DNA of 41,409 nt, taken from NCBI GenBank assembly GCA_023411265.1, contig JAEYOX010000060.1, positions 1 to 41,409 on the forward strand, read 5' to 3'. Both the position numbers and the translations under genes were made by a program. This DNA is from Bacteroidota bacterium (GTDB lineage: Bacteria > Bacteroidota > Bacteroidia > Flavobacteriales > Weeksellaceae). The notes under the pieces are model-generated. The model had not been told where the DNA came from, ran no database searches, and saw nothing but the letters and a program-made list of their open reading frames with translations. Below are positions 25,687 through 33,916 of this stretch, one piece after another; position 1 is the first letter of the stretch; every line of letters begins with the position of its first letter.

Positions 25687-26712
25687 TTAAGGGTTTTTAT
25701 AATAATAGATCACGTTTTGAGAAATTACTTTTTTGCCGTCATGCGGAACCCGCAGAGTTGGGGCTACTGTTCCTTTATCAAAATTAAGATGTTTATTATG
25801 AATCACCACCGCTTCGTCCCAAAGGCCTCGGTCAATAAAATGTTGAAGGGTATTTCTTCCGCCTTCTACCATCACCGATTGGATCTGTTTTTCAAAGAGA
25901 ATATCCATGAGATGTTTCAGAAAATTCTGCCTTTCTGTTTTAATGAAAGTAAGATGACCTTTTTGCATTTCTTGCACAGTGTTAAAAATTAACGTTGGAG
26001 CTTCATCATTAAAAATAGTAAAATCAGAAGAAACTTTTAGGTCGAAATCGATGAGAATCCGAATCGGATTTTTTCCTGACACTTCGCGAACGGTTAGGCT
26101 GGGATTGTCGGTCAGAGCAGTGTTGGTTCCTATTAAAATAGCGTGTTCATTCGCTCGCATCCGGTGCATATATTGACGGGCAATTTGATCTGAAATTGAA
26201 GCAGGTTGAAAATTTTTGTCCATAAAACCGTCTGCGGACTGCGCCCATTTCAGCAAAATAAAGGGTCTTTTTTGCTGATGAAAGGTGAAAAATCTCTTAT
26301 TAAGTTCCCAACATTCTTTTTCTAAAACTCCTGTTGTTACTACTATACCGGCATCTTTCAGTAATTTAATTCCTTTTCCGCACACTTTTTCATTACAGTC
26401 GGTACTTCCAATCACCACTCTTTTGAAACCAATTTGCACAATTTTTGACGCACATGGTGGGGTTTTTCCGTAATGGGAACAAGGTTCTAGGGAAACATAC
26501 AGCGTGGATTCCGGCAAAACCTCCGGATTTTTTACAGAGGCGATAGCGTGAATTTCGGCATGCGGACCACCGGCCCGATGGTGATATCCTTCTCCGATAA
26601 TAACCCCGTTATGAACAATAACGCAGCCAACAAGGGGATTGGGAAAAGTGTTTCCTGCTGCCTTTTCAGCGAGTTCTATACAACGCTGTAGGTAGATTTC
26701 ATCGTGATTCAT
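25687..26712 (-). CDS. ribD: Riboflavin biosynthesis deaminase/reductase RibD
   Basis: Bifunctional: deaminates the pyrimidine intermediate made from GTP and then reduces its ribose. The N-terminal deaminase has the zinc site HAE (His51, Glu53) with PCSHYGKTPPC (Cys78, Cys87). The C-terminal RibD_C reductase domain starts near RPFILLKWAQSADGF and includes VMVEGGRNTLQHFIDRGLWDE. Length 341 aa is slightly short of the usual 360 but complete. The gene is far from the ribB gene at 6.9 kb, so riboflavin genes are scattered here. The DUF349 gene upstream ends in a terminator, so ribD should have its own promoter; I found no clear box. Confidence 0.95.
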   Translation of the reverse strand: MNHDEIYLQRCIELAEKAAGNTFPNPLVGCVIVHNGVIIGEGYHHRAGGPHAEIHAIASVKNPEVLPESTLYVSLEPCSHYGKTPPCASKIVQIGFKRVVIGSTDCNEKVCGKGIKLLKDAGIVVTTGVLEKECWELNKRFFTFHQQKRPFILLKWAQSADGFMDKNFQPASISDQIARQYMHRMRANEHAILIGTNTALTDNPSLTVREVSGKNPIRILIDFDLKVSSDFTIFNDEAPTLIFNTVQEMQKGHLTFIKTERQNFLKHLMDILFEKQIQSVMVEGGRNTLQHFIDRGLWDEAVVIHNKHLNFDKGTVAPTLRVPHDGKKVISQNVIYYYKNP

Positions 26713-26718
26713 AGGATT

Positions 26719-26746
26719 AAAAAAGGCGAAGTCCTATTGCTTCGCC
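26719..26746 (-). terminator. Rho-independent terminator after the DUF349 gene
   Basis: GGCGAAG (26725-26731) pairs with CTTCGCC (26740-26746) around an 8-nt loop. On the minus strand it is followed by six Ts. Confidence 0.75.
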
Positions 26747-26769
26747 ACTATTTTTTGTCAGGAGGTCAA

Positions 26770-28932
26770 TTACTCGCCTGCAATAATTTGATGAAGACTC
26801 TGTTTCATTGATTCCAGCTGCGACTTTTTTTGATCAATTGTATTGTAAGTATCTCTCAGAAGAGGATTTTCCCGTGAAGGATTGGAGAAAAATCCAAGAT
26901 TGTTTTCCAGTTTCACGATCTCTGCTTCCAGATCTGCAATCTGATTCTTAATTTTCCGGGCTTTATCAGTAATCTGATCCTCGCTCAATCCGTCTTCTTT
27001 CAGTTCATAGTCATGAATTTTGTTCAGCTTCATTTTTTCCCTCATGGTTTTGTTAAACTCAGAGTTGATGCCTATTTTCTCTCTAGGAACTTTACCGATA
27101 TTGTTCCATGCAGTTTTGATTCTTTCTATTTTCTCTATACTTCCTTCTTCATCAGTCACGGTTTTCAATTCATCCAGCAGTGCTTTTTTCTGTTGGAAAT
27201 TATCTTTCCAGTTGTCGTTTTGTGCATTATTTTTCGCTCTGTATTGATTGAAAAATACATTACAGGCTTCGCGGAATTCATCCCATACTTTATTGGCCAT
27301 ATTTCTGGGAACATGTCCGATGGTTTTCCAGTCGTCCTGGAGTTTTTTGAACAGCGGAACAGCCGTTTCCCAGTCTTCAGAATGCATATTATCTTTAGCA
27401 GTTTGAATGAGTTTCATTTTCTCATTCAGGTTGTGGTGCTGATTGTTCTTCAGATTTTTGTAGAAATCATTTTTAGCGGAGTTAAAGTTCCGAATGGTCT
27501 CTTTAAAGTCGCTCCAGTTCTGATTGGATATTTTTCTTGGGACATTTCCCGTTTTCAGAAAGGTAGCGCGAAGTTCTTCCACGGTTTTTATGGCGGTTTG
27601 CCAATAATTGTGGTTAGGTTCTTTTTCGGGTGAAGCCAGTTTTCGGATTTCTTCAATAATGCTGTTCTTTTTCTCCAGATTTTGCTGTTGTTCAGCTTCT
27701 ATTTGGGCGTTCAGTTCAGTTTTCCTTTCGTGTATGCGATTCGAAATTGCCTTAAAAACTTCCCATGTTTTTTCTCTGAATTCTTCTGCCACAGGCTCTG
27801 CCTCTTCTTTCCACAATTTATGAAGAAACTGTAGTTCGTTCAATGCCTTCTGAACCGAAGGTTCTTTTTCCAGTTCCTGTGCTCTTTCTATAATATGCTG
27901 TCTTTTTTCGAGGTTGTGGCTGTATTCCTGCTCCAGATATTCCTTGTTCATATCCAGCATTTGGTAAAACTGGTTAAGGTGATGAAAGTAATTGTTATTC
28001 AGTATTTTAAATTCTGATTTGGCGACTTGCCCAGCATTACCCCATTCCTGTTTTATTTCACGGATCTCTTTAAAAAGATTGATTCCCGGTTCCGAATTGG
28101 TATATAAATTTTTCAGCCTTTCAATAATGCCTTGGCGCTGTTCCAGATTTTTTGCCTGTTCCTCATCCTGTTTTTGATGAAAAGCATCCTGTTTTTCCCT
28201 AAAAATAGAAATCAAACCGGAAAGTTTGGCCTGAGAAGGATGTTCATAATGAACCTGCTCTTCCTGAAGTTCCGTTTCTGCAGTTTCATTTTTATGCTCT
28301 TCTGTTTCATCATGGATGATTTTGAATGCGTGTTCCTTTAGCTGATGAAATCTTTTATGATGTGCACCCGCATTGTCCAGATTAATCAATTGCTCCATCT
28401 GATCCATGACTTGAGGGAGGGTAAGCCCTGAAATTTCATCCTCTTTATGTTCGTCTTCCAAAGTTTCCTGTGTTTCTTCAGCTTCAGGTTTTTCTTCAGA
28501 AATATTTTCAGATTTTGATTCCGGCTGTTTCTCTTCAACAGAAATTTCCTTTTCTTCTTCAGGCGCTATTTTTGATTTCCGATCGTCTTCAGTTGCATTC
28601 TCTTTTTCTGCATTTTCAGTGTTGGTTGAAATCGGATTTTCATCTGCAGCTGGAAAGCCTTCCTTTTCTGTGCTCGATTCCTGCATGTCTGGCTGATCCT
28701 GAGATTTTTCAGAAATATCCTGATTTTTTTCAGTTTCCTCAGGAACAGTTTCAGATCTAGGTTCTTCGGAAGTTGATTTCACTTCTTCAGAATCACTATC
28801 TTTTTGATGATCTTCCTGATCTGAAATCCCTTTTTCGGAAGAGAGAATCTTATTTTCAGACGTTGACTGTTGAACGGTTTCATTTTGAACGTTCTTGTCT
28901 TGGTTTTCGGAATTAGGGTGGTCCGTAATCAT
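26770..28932 (-). CDS. Long DUF349-repeat protein with acidic N-terminal region
   Basis: A 720-aa, highly charged, soluble protein. The first 170 or so residues are low complexity (Glu, Ser, Lys, Asp, Gln) and probably disordered. From about 250 onwards come roughly five DUF349-type helical repeats, recognised by W(K/G)..G.VPR and following (W/F)..F; the clearest are LKTGNVPRKISNQNWSDFK, WKTIGHVPRNMANKVWDEFR and WNNIGKVPREK. The last 50 residues look like a coiled coil (DLEAEIVKLENNLGF). Function is not known to me. It has its own terminator. A one-mismatch -7 box (AAGATTTG) lies only 2 nt from the ATG. Confidence 0.88.
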   Translation of the reverse strand: MITDHPNSENQDKNVQNETVQQSTSENKILSSEKGISDQEDHQKDSDSEEVKSTSEEPRSETVPEETEKNQDISEKSQDQPDMQESSTEKEGFPAADENPISTNTENAEKENATEDDRKSKIAPEEEKEISVEEKQPESKSENISEEKPEAEETQETLEDEHKEDEISGLTLPQVMDQMEQLINLDNAGAHHKRFHQLKEHAFKIIHDETEEHKNETAETELQEEQVHYEHPSQAKLSGLISIFREKQDAFHQKQDEEQAKNLEQRQGIIERLKNLYTNSEPGINLFKEIREIKQEWGNAGQVAKSEFKILNNNYFHHLNQFYQMLDMNKEYLEQEYSHNLEKRQHIIERAQELEKEPSVQKALNELQFLHKLWKEEAEPVAEEFREKTWEVFKAISNRIHERKTELNAQIEAEQQQNLEKKNSIIEEIRKLASPEKEPNHNYWQTAIKTVEELRATFLKTGNVPRKISNQNWSDFKETIRNFNSAKNDFYKNLKNNQHHNLNEKMKLIQTAKDNMHSEDWETAVPLFKKLQDDWKTIGHVPRNMANKVWDEFREACNVFFNQYRAKNNAQNDNWKDNFQQKKALLDELKTVTDEEGSIEKIERIKTAWNNIGKVPREKIGINSEFNKTMREKMKLNKIHDYELKEDGLSEDQITDKARKIKNQIADLEAEIVKLENNLGFFSNPSRENPLLRDTYNTIDQKKSQLESMKQSLHQIIAGE

Positions 28933-29057
28933 AGCAAATCTTTTTTGAGATAAAAGGTCAATATTAACAGACTATGGCGATGGTACCACAATCAGGCAAT
29001 AAATATAATAAATTTTTCTTTCAAACCTCATCTGGTATTTAGTTTTTTTAGTTAGCA

Positions 29058-29783
29058 TCAATGGTTCCAGAGTTCCCATGCTCTTTCTGCCTGTTGTTCC
29101 AGCATGTACAGGCCGTTCTGTATGGCGGCGCCGCGCTTTCCTGCTTTATTCAAAAACTGCGTTTCGGCCGGATTGTAGATCAGGTCTATCACCAAATGTT
29201 GCGAACCAAGGCTATCAAAAGGGAAAGAAATACAATCTTCCGTAGCCGGAAATGTACCGACAGGGGTACATTGCACAATAATACGGCTTTGTTGAACCAA
29301 TTCCGGACTGAGATTCTCGAAATTCAAACTTCCTTTCCGGCTGACGGTTTTATACGGAATTCCCATTTGCCGGAAAACATACTGGACAGCTTTCGCCGCA
29401 CCGCCATTTCCCAAAATTAAAGCACTGTCATGAAAATCCCTTTTTAAAAGGAGCAGGCTTTTTTCAAATCCGGCAGCATCGGTATTGTGCCCGATTTTTC
29501 TTCCGTTTCGGATAACAATAGTGTTCACGGCTCCAATTTGTTCGGCTTCTCCACTTAAGAAGTCCATATAAGGAAGAATTCGCTCTTTATACGGAATGGT
29601 CACATTGAGTCCGGAAATGTTTTCGGTATTGAAAATTTCTTCAATTTTTTCAATATGATCAATGTCAAAAACATGATACTGATCTTCTAGCATCAGACGG
29701 TTAAATTTATCGCTGAAATACTTTTGAGAAAAAGAGTAGGAGATATTACGGCCGATCAGCCCGAAAATTCTTGGTGGCTTCAT
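29058..29783 (-). CDS. aroE: Shikimate dehydrogenase
   Basis: Reduces 3-dehydroshikimate to shikimate with NADPH in aromatic amino acid synthesis. The 241-aa protein is at the short end for the family, but all parts are present: GLIGRNISYSFSQ at the shikimate site, NVTIPYKE with the catalytic Lys66, NTDAAGF with Asp102, and the nucleotide-binding GNGGAA (125-130). The usual SHSLSP reads SYSFSQ, so the His is a Tyr. The ATG at 29783 is the only sensible start. A full -7 box ends 4 nt before it, so the mRNA may have almost no leader. A gap of 125 nt separates it from the DUF349 gene. Confidence 0.92.
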   Translation of the reverse strand: MKPPRIFGLIGRNISYSFSQKYFSDKFNRLMLEDQYHVFDIDHIEKIEEIFNTENISGLNVTIPYKERILPYMDFLSGEAEQIGAVNTIVIRNGRKIGHNTDAAGFEKSLLLLKRDFHDSALILGNGGAAKAVQYVFRQMGIPYKTVSRKGSLNFENLSPELVQQSRIIVQCTPVGTFPATEDCISFPFDSLGSQHLVIDLIYNPAETQFLNKAGKRGAAIQNGLYMLEQQAERAWELWNH

Positions 29784-29787
29784 CTTT

Positions 29788-29816
29788 CAAAAATACAAAA
29801 AAAGACTCAGTACAAA
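29788..29816 (-). promoter_or_regulatory. aroE promoter overlapping the upstream terminator
   Basis: On the minus strand TATTTTTG (29788-29795) and TTTG (29813-29816) are 17 nt apart. The predicted start at about 29784 is next to the ATG at 29783. The -33 box lies inside the hairpin of the preceding terminator. Confidence 0.4.
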
Positions 29817-29823
29817 CTGAGCC
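29797..29823 (-). terminator. Rho-independent terminator after the secreted endonuclease gene
   Basis: GGCTCAGT/ACTGAGTC on the minus strand (29816-29823 with 29804-29811) has one G-T pair, a 4-nt loop and then seven Ts. Confidence 0.75.
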
Positions 29824-29852
29824 TTTTATGATGATCCTGTATGTTCCGGAAG

Positions 29853-31616
29853 TTATCGGACAATAATTTTATGAGATTTTCCGTCCAATACCAACAGGTA
29901 CGTTCCTTGTGAAAGATTATTCAGATGAATTTCCGGTGAAGTTTTGAAAGGATGAGAAATACTTTGTAACAGTCGGCCTTCCAAGCTGTAAATCTCTGCA
30001 CTGGTTATTTTTTTGAGGTCATTTCCTTTTACATACAATACGCCGTTCACTACCGGATTCGGATATATTTTTATGGTTTCCCAGGCAGTGTTTTCTGCGG
30101 TATTTAAGGTATAACAGGACCATGTAAGATCATCTATGGCTACACGTTCTCCGGAGTTTGGCTGAATAACTTTAATTACCACATTTCCGGTAATATTCAG
30201 GTTGCTTAGAGTAGTCGTAGTAACTGCCGAGCTGTAGGGAATAGTTCCTACTTGTGTTCCGTTGATTTCCACATTTAAATTTCCACCATTTCCGGAGAAT
30301 TTTAATTGCGTCGTCATGGTGATGGAACTGATTCCTCCCGAAAGTGTGGAAGAAGTTAGACTCCCGTTGCGAATTGTAATCGCTTTGTTGTTGATAGTTT
30401 CATCGGTTCTGGCATCGGTAGCCGTCCATGTAATTCCGTTGTTGGTCCAGGTCCTGCTGCTGTAGCTTCCGGAGTTTGTTGTAGGAATATTTTCAAAATC
30501 TTCTGTACCGCAACTTCCTCCCGGAGTACCGGCAAGGGTAGTAGCGGAAATGGTGTTGCTGGCAGCGGATGAATTACCTGAACTGTCTTTGGCAATCACG
30601 TAAAAAGAATAGGTGGTATCCGCCATCAGTCCGGATATTATCGCAGAAGTTCCTGTTACCGTGGAATGATAGGCTCCGTTCATATAAACATCATAGGCAG
30701 CCACAGCAATGTTATCTGTAGAAGCTGTCCAGCTCAGCGATACGGAGTTGGTTGTAGTACCGGTAGCGGTAAGTCCTGTAGGTGCGGTCGGCGGAGTGCT
30801 GTCTGGTGTTCCCCAAATGTCATTCACCCATTGCGGGTTGTCAATAAACGGATTCCGGTTTCCCTGAAAGGTGTAGGAAGCATTATTTCTGGAAATTTCT
30901 GCAGGAGATACAGGATCCTGAATATGCCATAGCATCAGCTGCTGAAGTTGCCAGTTTTGAAGTCCGGGATAGGCACTGCCACCCAACATATTTCCGGAAT
31001 TGAAACTGCTCAGTTGCGTTTCGTAACGGGTTACAAAATAAAAAATCATTCTCGCCACGTCACCTTTAAATGCATCAATAGGCTCAAAAACAGTTCCTGA
31101 ATAGCCCGGGGAAACGGAACTTCCAACTTTGGATCCATTGAGTGAAGTGAAAGACGCGCTTCCCACTTTTCCGAAAGGATAATTGCTTCGCATTCCGTTC
31201 ACTTTTCCGTCCGTAGCACGTACAGTATGAATGTCATTTTTCATTGGGCTGCCTTCGTTGAAAAGACTTTGAGGTACAATATGCTCCCGGTTATAACAGT
31301 CGCCTTCGCTGGAATAGTTTCCACATTGATTTTGACCCGGAGTAAAGTTATAAGGATCCGGACCGTTGGGATTTTCTGAATAAATGTCAAGAACAGTGCC
31401 GTCGTTTTCATAGAAATAATCGCGATCGGTAGTTTGATAGCCGGTCCAGAGTCCGTTATATCCCTGATCGGAGTGTCCGTTGGTGATAATCTGTCTGAGT
31501 TTCGTTTTCAGGGCTGCGCCGGTTAAACCTGCGGTTCCGTTATAGTATCCTGGAGGTTGCGCATCGGCGTATTGGCCAGCCAGAATAAACAAGAGTATTA
31601 AGAGTATTTTCTTCAT
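29853..31616 (-). CDS. Secreted endonuclease I with fibronectin III and T9SS sorting domains
   Basis: A 587-aa exported nuclease. A signal peptide (1-19) ends at YADA-Q. The Endonuclease_1 domain (about 25-260) shows the metal/catalytic YNREHIVPQSLF (His112) and DIHTVRATDGKVN (128-140). It is followed by a fibronectin type III domain (about 272-362: TAPTGLTATG, VSLSWTAS, TTYSFYVIAKDSSGN). A beta-rich segment then carries CGTEDFENIP. A C-terminal type A sorting domain (about 515-587: IKIYPNPVVNG, AEIYSLEGRLL, LSQGTYLLVL) sends the protein through the type IX system. Likely role: extracellular degradation of DNA or RNA for nutrients. It stands alone between a promoter-like box and a terminator. 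Confidence 0.93.
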   Translation of the reverse strand: MKKILLILLFILAGQYADAQPPGYYNGTAGLTGAALKTKLRQIITNGHSDQGYNGLWTGYQTTDRDYFYENDGTVLDIYSENPNGPDPYNFTPGQNQCGNYSSEGDCYNREHIVPQSLFNEGSPMKNDIHTVRATDGKVNGMRSNYPFGKVGSASFTSLNGSKVGSSVSPGYSGTVFEPIDAFKGDVARMIFYFVTRYETQLSSFNSGNMLGGSAYPGLQNWQLQQLMLWHIQDPVSPAEISRNNASYTFQGNRNPFIDNPQWVNDIWGTPDSTPPTAPTGLTATGTTTNSVSLSWTASTDNIAVAAYDVYMNGAYHSTVTGTSAIISGLMADTTYSFYVIAKDSSGNSSAASNTISATTLAGTPGGSCGTEDFENIPTTNSGSYSSRTWTNNGITWTATDARTDETINNKAITIRNGSLTSSTLSGGISSITMTTQLKFSGNGGNLNVEINGTQVGTIPYSSAVTTTTLSNLNITGNVVIKVIQPNSGERVAIDDLTWSCYTLNTAENTAWETIKIYPNPVVNGVLYVKGNDLKKITSAEIYSLEGRLLQSISHPFKTSPEIHLNNLSQGTYLLVLDGKSHKIIVR

Positions 31617-31642
31617 TATAAAGTGACATAAAAAATGAACGG

Positions 31643-31650
31643 CAAAATTA
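31643..31650 (-). promoter_or_regulatory. Candidate -7 box for the endonuclease gene
   Basis: TAATTTTG on the minus strand fully fits TAnnTTTG. TTTG (31667-31670) stands 16 nt upstream, slightly close. Predicted leader about 23 nt. Confidence 0.4.
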
Positions 31651-31673
31651 CAAAAAAATAAATAGGCAAAGGA

Positions 31674-32879
31674 TCAGGAGCGGATGATATATCTCCTGTT
31701 TATTTTTGAAAATAACCAGGCAACGGCAAAACCAAAACCTCCAGCTGTAAGTGCCACCAAAACATAGTTGATCAGTTCTATCTTAACAGGAAAAGGAAGG
31801 GTAGGATTGGCCATGAAGATGCCCGTCTGCAATTGAAGCAGGCAGATGAGTGTTCCGATAATCAGCCCGCAAACAATTCCTGCGAACACAATCAGCAGTC
31901 CGGTGAAAAAATAGGTGCGCCGAAGATGATGCATCGGGAAGCCAAGTGAAATCAACGAAACCGACTGGTTTTTTTTATCCAGCTGAAGAATAATAATCGC
32001 ACCTGCCAGATTGAAAGTGGTGATGAGGATCACCAAACCGAAAATAAGATAAATGAAAAGTTTTTCGATATTAATCATTTTCCAGAAAGCAGCATTTTCC
32101 TCATTTTTCGTGGTGATGTTGTACAGGCTGCCCACTTTCTGTTGAAGCTCGTTTTTTGTTTTATCGGTAGCAGCAGGATCTTTTAGCTGAATTACGATCT
32201 GATAAGCTGCATTCTCGGGAAGTTCCAAAAGTTGCTGTGTGATTTCAATAGGTGCGATGATATAATTGTTCAGCTGATCATTTCCGGAGAAAACGCCGCT
32301 CACATATACTTCTTTTTTATTGAAAATATCTTCTTCTTTCTGAATCAGACCCGTACCTGCCTTTGGCATAAAAACCGTGGCAAAATCAATCCCATCACCC
32401 ACAGGAACTGCGAGACGGTTGTTCAGGCCGTGCTCCATCAGTACCTCATTGGAATAGGTAAAACTGGGATAAGTGCCATAAAAAACATTTTTATGAATCG
32501 GATTTACGCTGGTATACGCAGAATCCACTCCGCGAAGAACGGCAATATCGCCTTTGCCGGAATAATCAATATAAACTTTTTCTTCAATAACCTTGGAATA
32601 CGCTGCAATCGACGGTTCTTTCTTCAGTTTAGATTCCAAAGAAAGAATATCTTTCAGGGTTTTTCCGGATCTGCTTTTTATAGTAAGATCGGCATGAAGG
32701 TCGGAGATGATTTCGCGGTTCAGCTCTTCAAGCCCTGAAAATACAGAAACAATGATGAACATGGCAGCCACGGCAACCGTCATGGCAATGGCTGCAAGCC
32801 AGGTAATAAAGGTAACCGCTGTACTGCCTTTTCGGGCAATCAGATAACGTGTTGCAATGTACAGAGGTGTGTTTTTCAA
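31674..32879 (-). CDS. LolC/LolE-type lipoprotein-releasing ABC transporter permease
   Basis: A 401-aa permease with the MacB/FtsX layout. One N-terminal helix (about 23-48) comes first, then a periplasmic domain of about 220 residues. Three C-terminal helices follow (KLFIYLIFGLVILITTFNLAGA, TYFFTGLLIVFAGIVCGLIIG and YVLVALTAGGFGFAVAWLF). The family signature LYIATRYLIARKGSTAVTFITWLA starts the protein. It probably extracts lipoproteins from the inner membrane for transport to the outer membrane, with an ATPase (LolD) encoded elsewhere. C versus E cannot be decided. It lies 15 nt after rbfA and should share its transcript. Confidence 0.85.
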   Translation of the reverse strand: MKNTPLYIATRYLIARKGSTAVTFITWLAAIAMTVAVAAMFIIVSVFSGLEELNREIISDLHADLTIKSRSGKTLKDILSLESKLKKEPSIAAYSKVIEEKVYIDYSGKGDIAVLRGVDSAYTSVNPIHKNVFYGTYPSFTYSNEVLMEHGLNNRLAVPVGDGIDFATVFMPKAGTGLIQKEEDIFNKKEVYVSGVFSGNDQLNNYIIAPIEITQQLLELPENAAYQIVIQLKDPAATDKTKNELQQKVGSLYNITTKNEENAAFWKMINIEKLFIYLIFGLVILITTFNLAGAIIILQLDKKNQSVSLISLGFPMHHLRRTYFFTGLLIVFAGIVCGLIIGTLICLLQLQTGIFMANPTLPFPVKIELINYVLVALTAGGFGFAVAWLFSKINRRYIIRS

Positions 32880-32894
32880 AGCGGTAGATTTATG

Positions 32895-33257
32895 CTATAA
32901 GACAGGGTTGTCACCTTCGCCTCGCAGTTCGCGTTCTATCTTTTCTACATCGTCCAGCGAGGTGTCCAGATAAAACTGAAGATCGGGAATAATACGAACC
33001 TGCTTGGCCATCTTCTGTCCTAAATAATGGCGGTATTGCGCTTTGTTGGTTTCTATTTCTTTCATCACAGGGCTGCGGAATTCCTGCGGAAAAATACTGA
33101 GGTAAATTCTGGCGATACCCAAATCCGGAGTGACTTTCGCATCAGAAACCGACACCAGAAAATTCTGTTTGCTTTCTGAAGCTTGTTTTCTGAATAGCTC
33201 TGCCAGGTCTTCCTGAATAATCTGAGCTACTTTTCTCTGTCTGTTGCTTTCGTTCAT
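32895..33257 (-). CDS. rbfA: Ribosome-binding factor A
   Basis: Binds the 30S subunit and helps mature the 5' end of 16S rRNA. The 120-aa protein has the KH-like fold pattern: N-terminal RQRKVAQIIQEDLAELF, then VTPDLGIARIYLSIF, and the closing IPDLQFYLDTSLDDVEKIERE, all typical. A full -7 promoter box (TAAATTTG) ends 4 nt before the ATG, suggesting a leaderless mRNA. The lolC/E-type permease follows after 15 nt. Confidence 0.94.
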   Translation of the reverse strand: MNESNRQRKVAQIIQEDLAELFRKQASESKQNFLVSVSDAKVTPDLGIARIYLSIFPQEFRSPVMKEIETNKAQYRHYLGQKMAKQVRIIPDLQFYLDTSLDDVEKIERELRGEGDNPVL

Positions 33258-33278
33258 ACTGCAAATTTAGTATTTTTG
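33249..33278 (+). promoter_or_regulatory. Candidate promoter for methylmalonyl-CoA epimerase
   Basis: TATTTTTG (33271-33278) fully fits the -7 consensus. TTCG (33249-33252), 18 nt upstream, is a one-mismatch -33 box. Predicted leader about 54 nt. It overlaps the opposite-strand rbfA box. Confidence 0.45.
33262..33269 (-). promoter_or_regulatory. Candidate -7 box for rbfA, four nucleotides from the ATG
   Basis: TAAATTTG on the minus strand fully fits TAnnTTTG. Transcription would start at or next to the ATG (33257). No -33 TTTG is clear. It interleaves with the divergent mce promoter. Confidence 0.35.
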
Positions 33279-33335
33279 TCTGAAATCTGAAGCCCCACAG
33301 GAAAACCTGACGGGCATGATTAATAGTAACATCTT

Positions 33336-33734
33336 ATGAAAATAGAACATTTAGGAATTGCCGTGAAATCACTGGAAAATGCGGATCTGCTTTTTTCAAA
33401 ACTTCTGGGAGCCGAACCGTATAAACAAGAAACGGTGGAAAGGGAAGGGGTAACGACCTCGTTTTACAGAACCGGAGACAGCAAAATCGAACTGCTGCAG
33501 GCATCCGGAAACGATAGTCCCATCGCCAAGTTTATTGAAAAAAGAGGGGAAGGTATTCATCATATTGCTTTCGGAGTGGAAAATATCACAGAGGAAGTGG
33601 AAAGATTGAAAAAAGAAGGTTTTATTTTCATCTCGGAAGAACCGAAAGAAGGAGCTGATAACAAGCTTGTTGTCTTTCTCCATCCCAAATCGACCAATGG
33701 AGTGTTGGTAGAATTGTGTCAGGAAAAGCATTAA
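33336..33734 (+). CDS. mce: Methylmalonyl-CoA epimerase
   Basis: Interconverts the (R) and (S) forms of methylmalonyl-CoA, linking propionyl-CoA and succinyl-CoA metabolism. The 132-aa protein has the two glyoxalase-like beta-alpha modules. Metal ligands are visible as His5 (KIEHLGIAV), Glu52 region (KIELLQ), His75/76 (GIHHIAFGVE) and Glu126 (GVLVELCQ). Length is standard. No mutase or carboxylase gene is adjacent. The tRNA gene begins 64 nt later with its own promoter. Confidence 0.94.
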   Translation: MKIEHLGIAVKSLENADLLFSKLLGAEPYKQETVEREGVTTSFYRTGDSKIELLQASGNDSPIAKFIEKRGEGIHHIAFGVENITEEVERLKKEGFIFISEEPKEGADNKLVVFLHPKSTNGVLVELCQEKH

Positions 33735-33739
33735 TTTGT

Positions 33740-33769
33740 TTTGAAATTCTGTAAAAAAGTTTATTTTTG
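33740..33769 (+). promoter_or_regulatory. Promoter for the CAT-anticodon tRNA
   Basis: TTTG (33740-33743) and TATTTTTG (33762-33769) are 18 nt apart and both match the consensus fully. Predicted start is near 33773, about 26 nt before the tRNA. Confidence 0.65.
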
Positions 33770-33798
33770 CAACCCAACAAAAGAACAAAAGTTCTTCG

Positions 33799-33872
33799 GG
33801 TCCTATAGCTCAGTTGGTTAGAGCACCTGACTCATAATCAGGTGGTCCCTGGTTCGAGCCCAGGTGGGACCA
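33799..33872 (+). tRNA. tRNA with CAT anticodon (Ile2/lysidine type or elongator Met)
   Basis: A complete cloverleaf. The acceptor GGTCCTA pairs with TGGGACC (one G-U), the D arm is GCTCAGTTGGTTAGAGC, and anticodon stem CCTGA/TCAGG encloses CTCATAA. The T arm is CCTGGTTCGAGCCCAGG and the discriminator is A. CCA is not encoded. A CAT anticodon fits elongator Met or the Ile tRNA modified by TilS to read AUA. The C4-G69 and C5-G68 pairs, known TilS recognition points in E. coli tRNA-Ile2, lean towards Ile2, but I cannot settle it. It is not the initiator, since the GGG/CCC anticodon-stem pairs are absent. Confidence 0.9.
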
Positions 33873-33881
33873 CTTTTAAAG

Positions 33882-33916
33882 CAAGCACTTACAGCAAGGT
33901 AGGTGCTTGTTTGTTT
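33882..33916 (+). terminator. Terminator after the tRNA gene
   Basis: An 11-bp stem CAAGCACTTAC (33882-33892) / GTAGGTGCTTG (33899-33909), with one wobble and a 6-nt loop, is followed by TTTGTTT. Confidence 0.7.

Noticed and set aside
27013..27633. Plus-strand frame of 206 codons
   Set aside because: It is a shadow of the DUF349 gene, Phe- and Ile-rich as expected from the complement of Lys/Glu-rich coding sequence.
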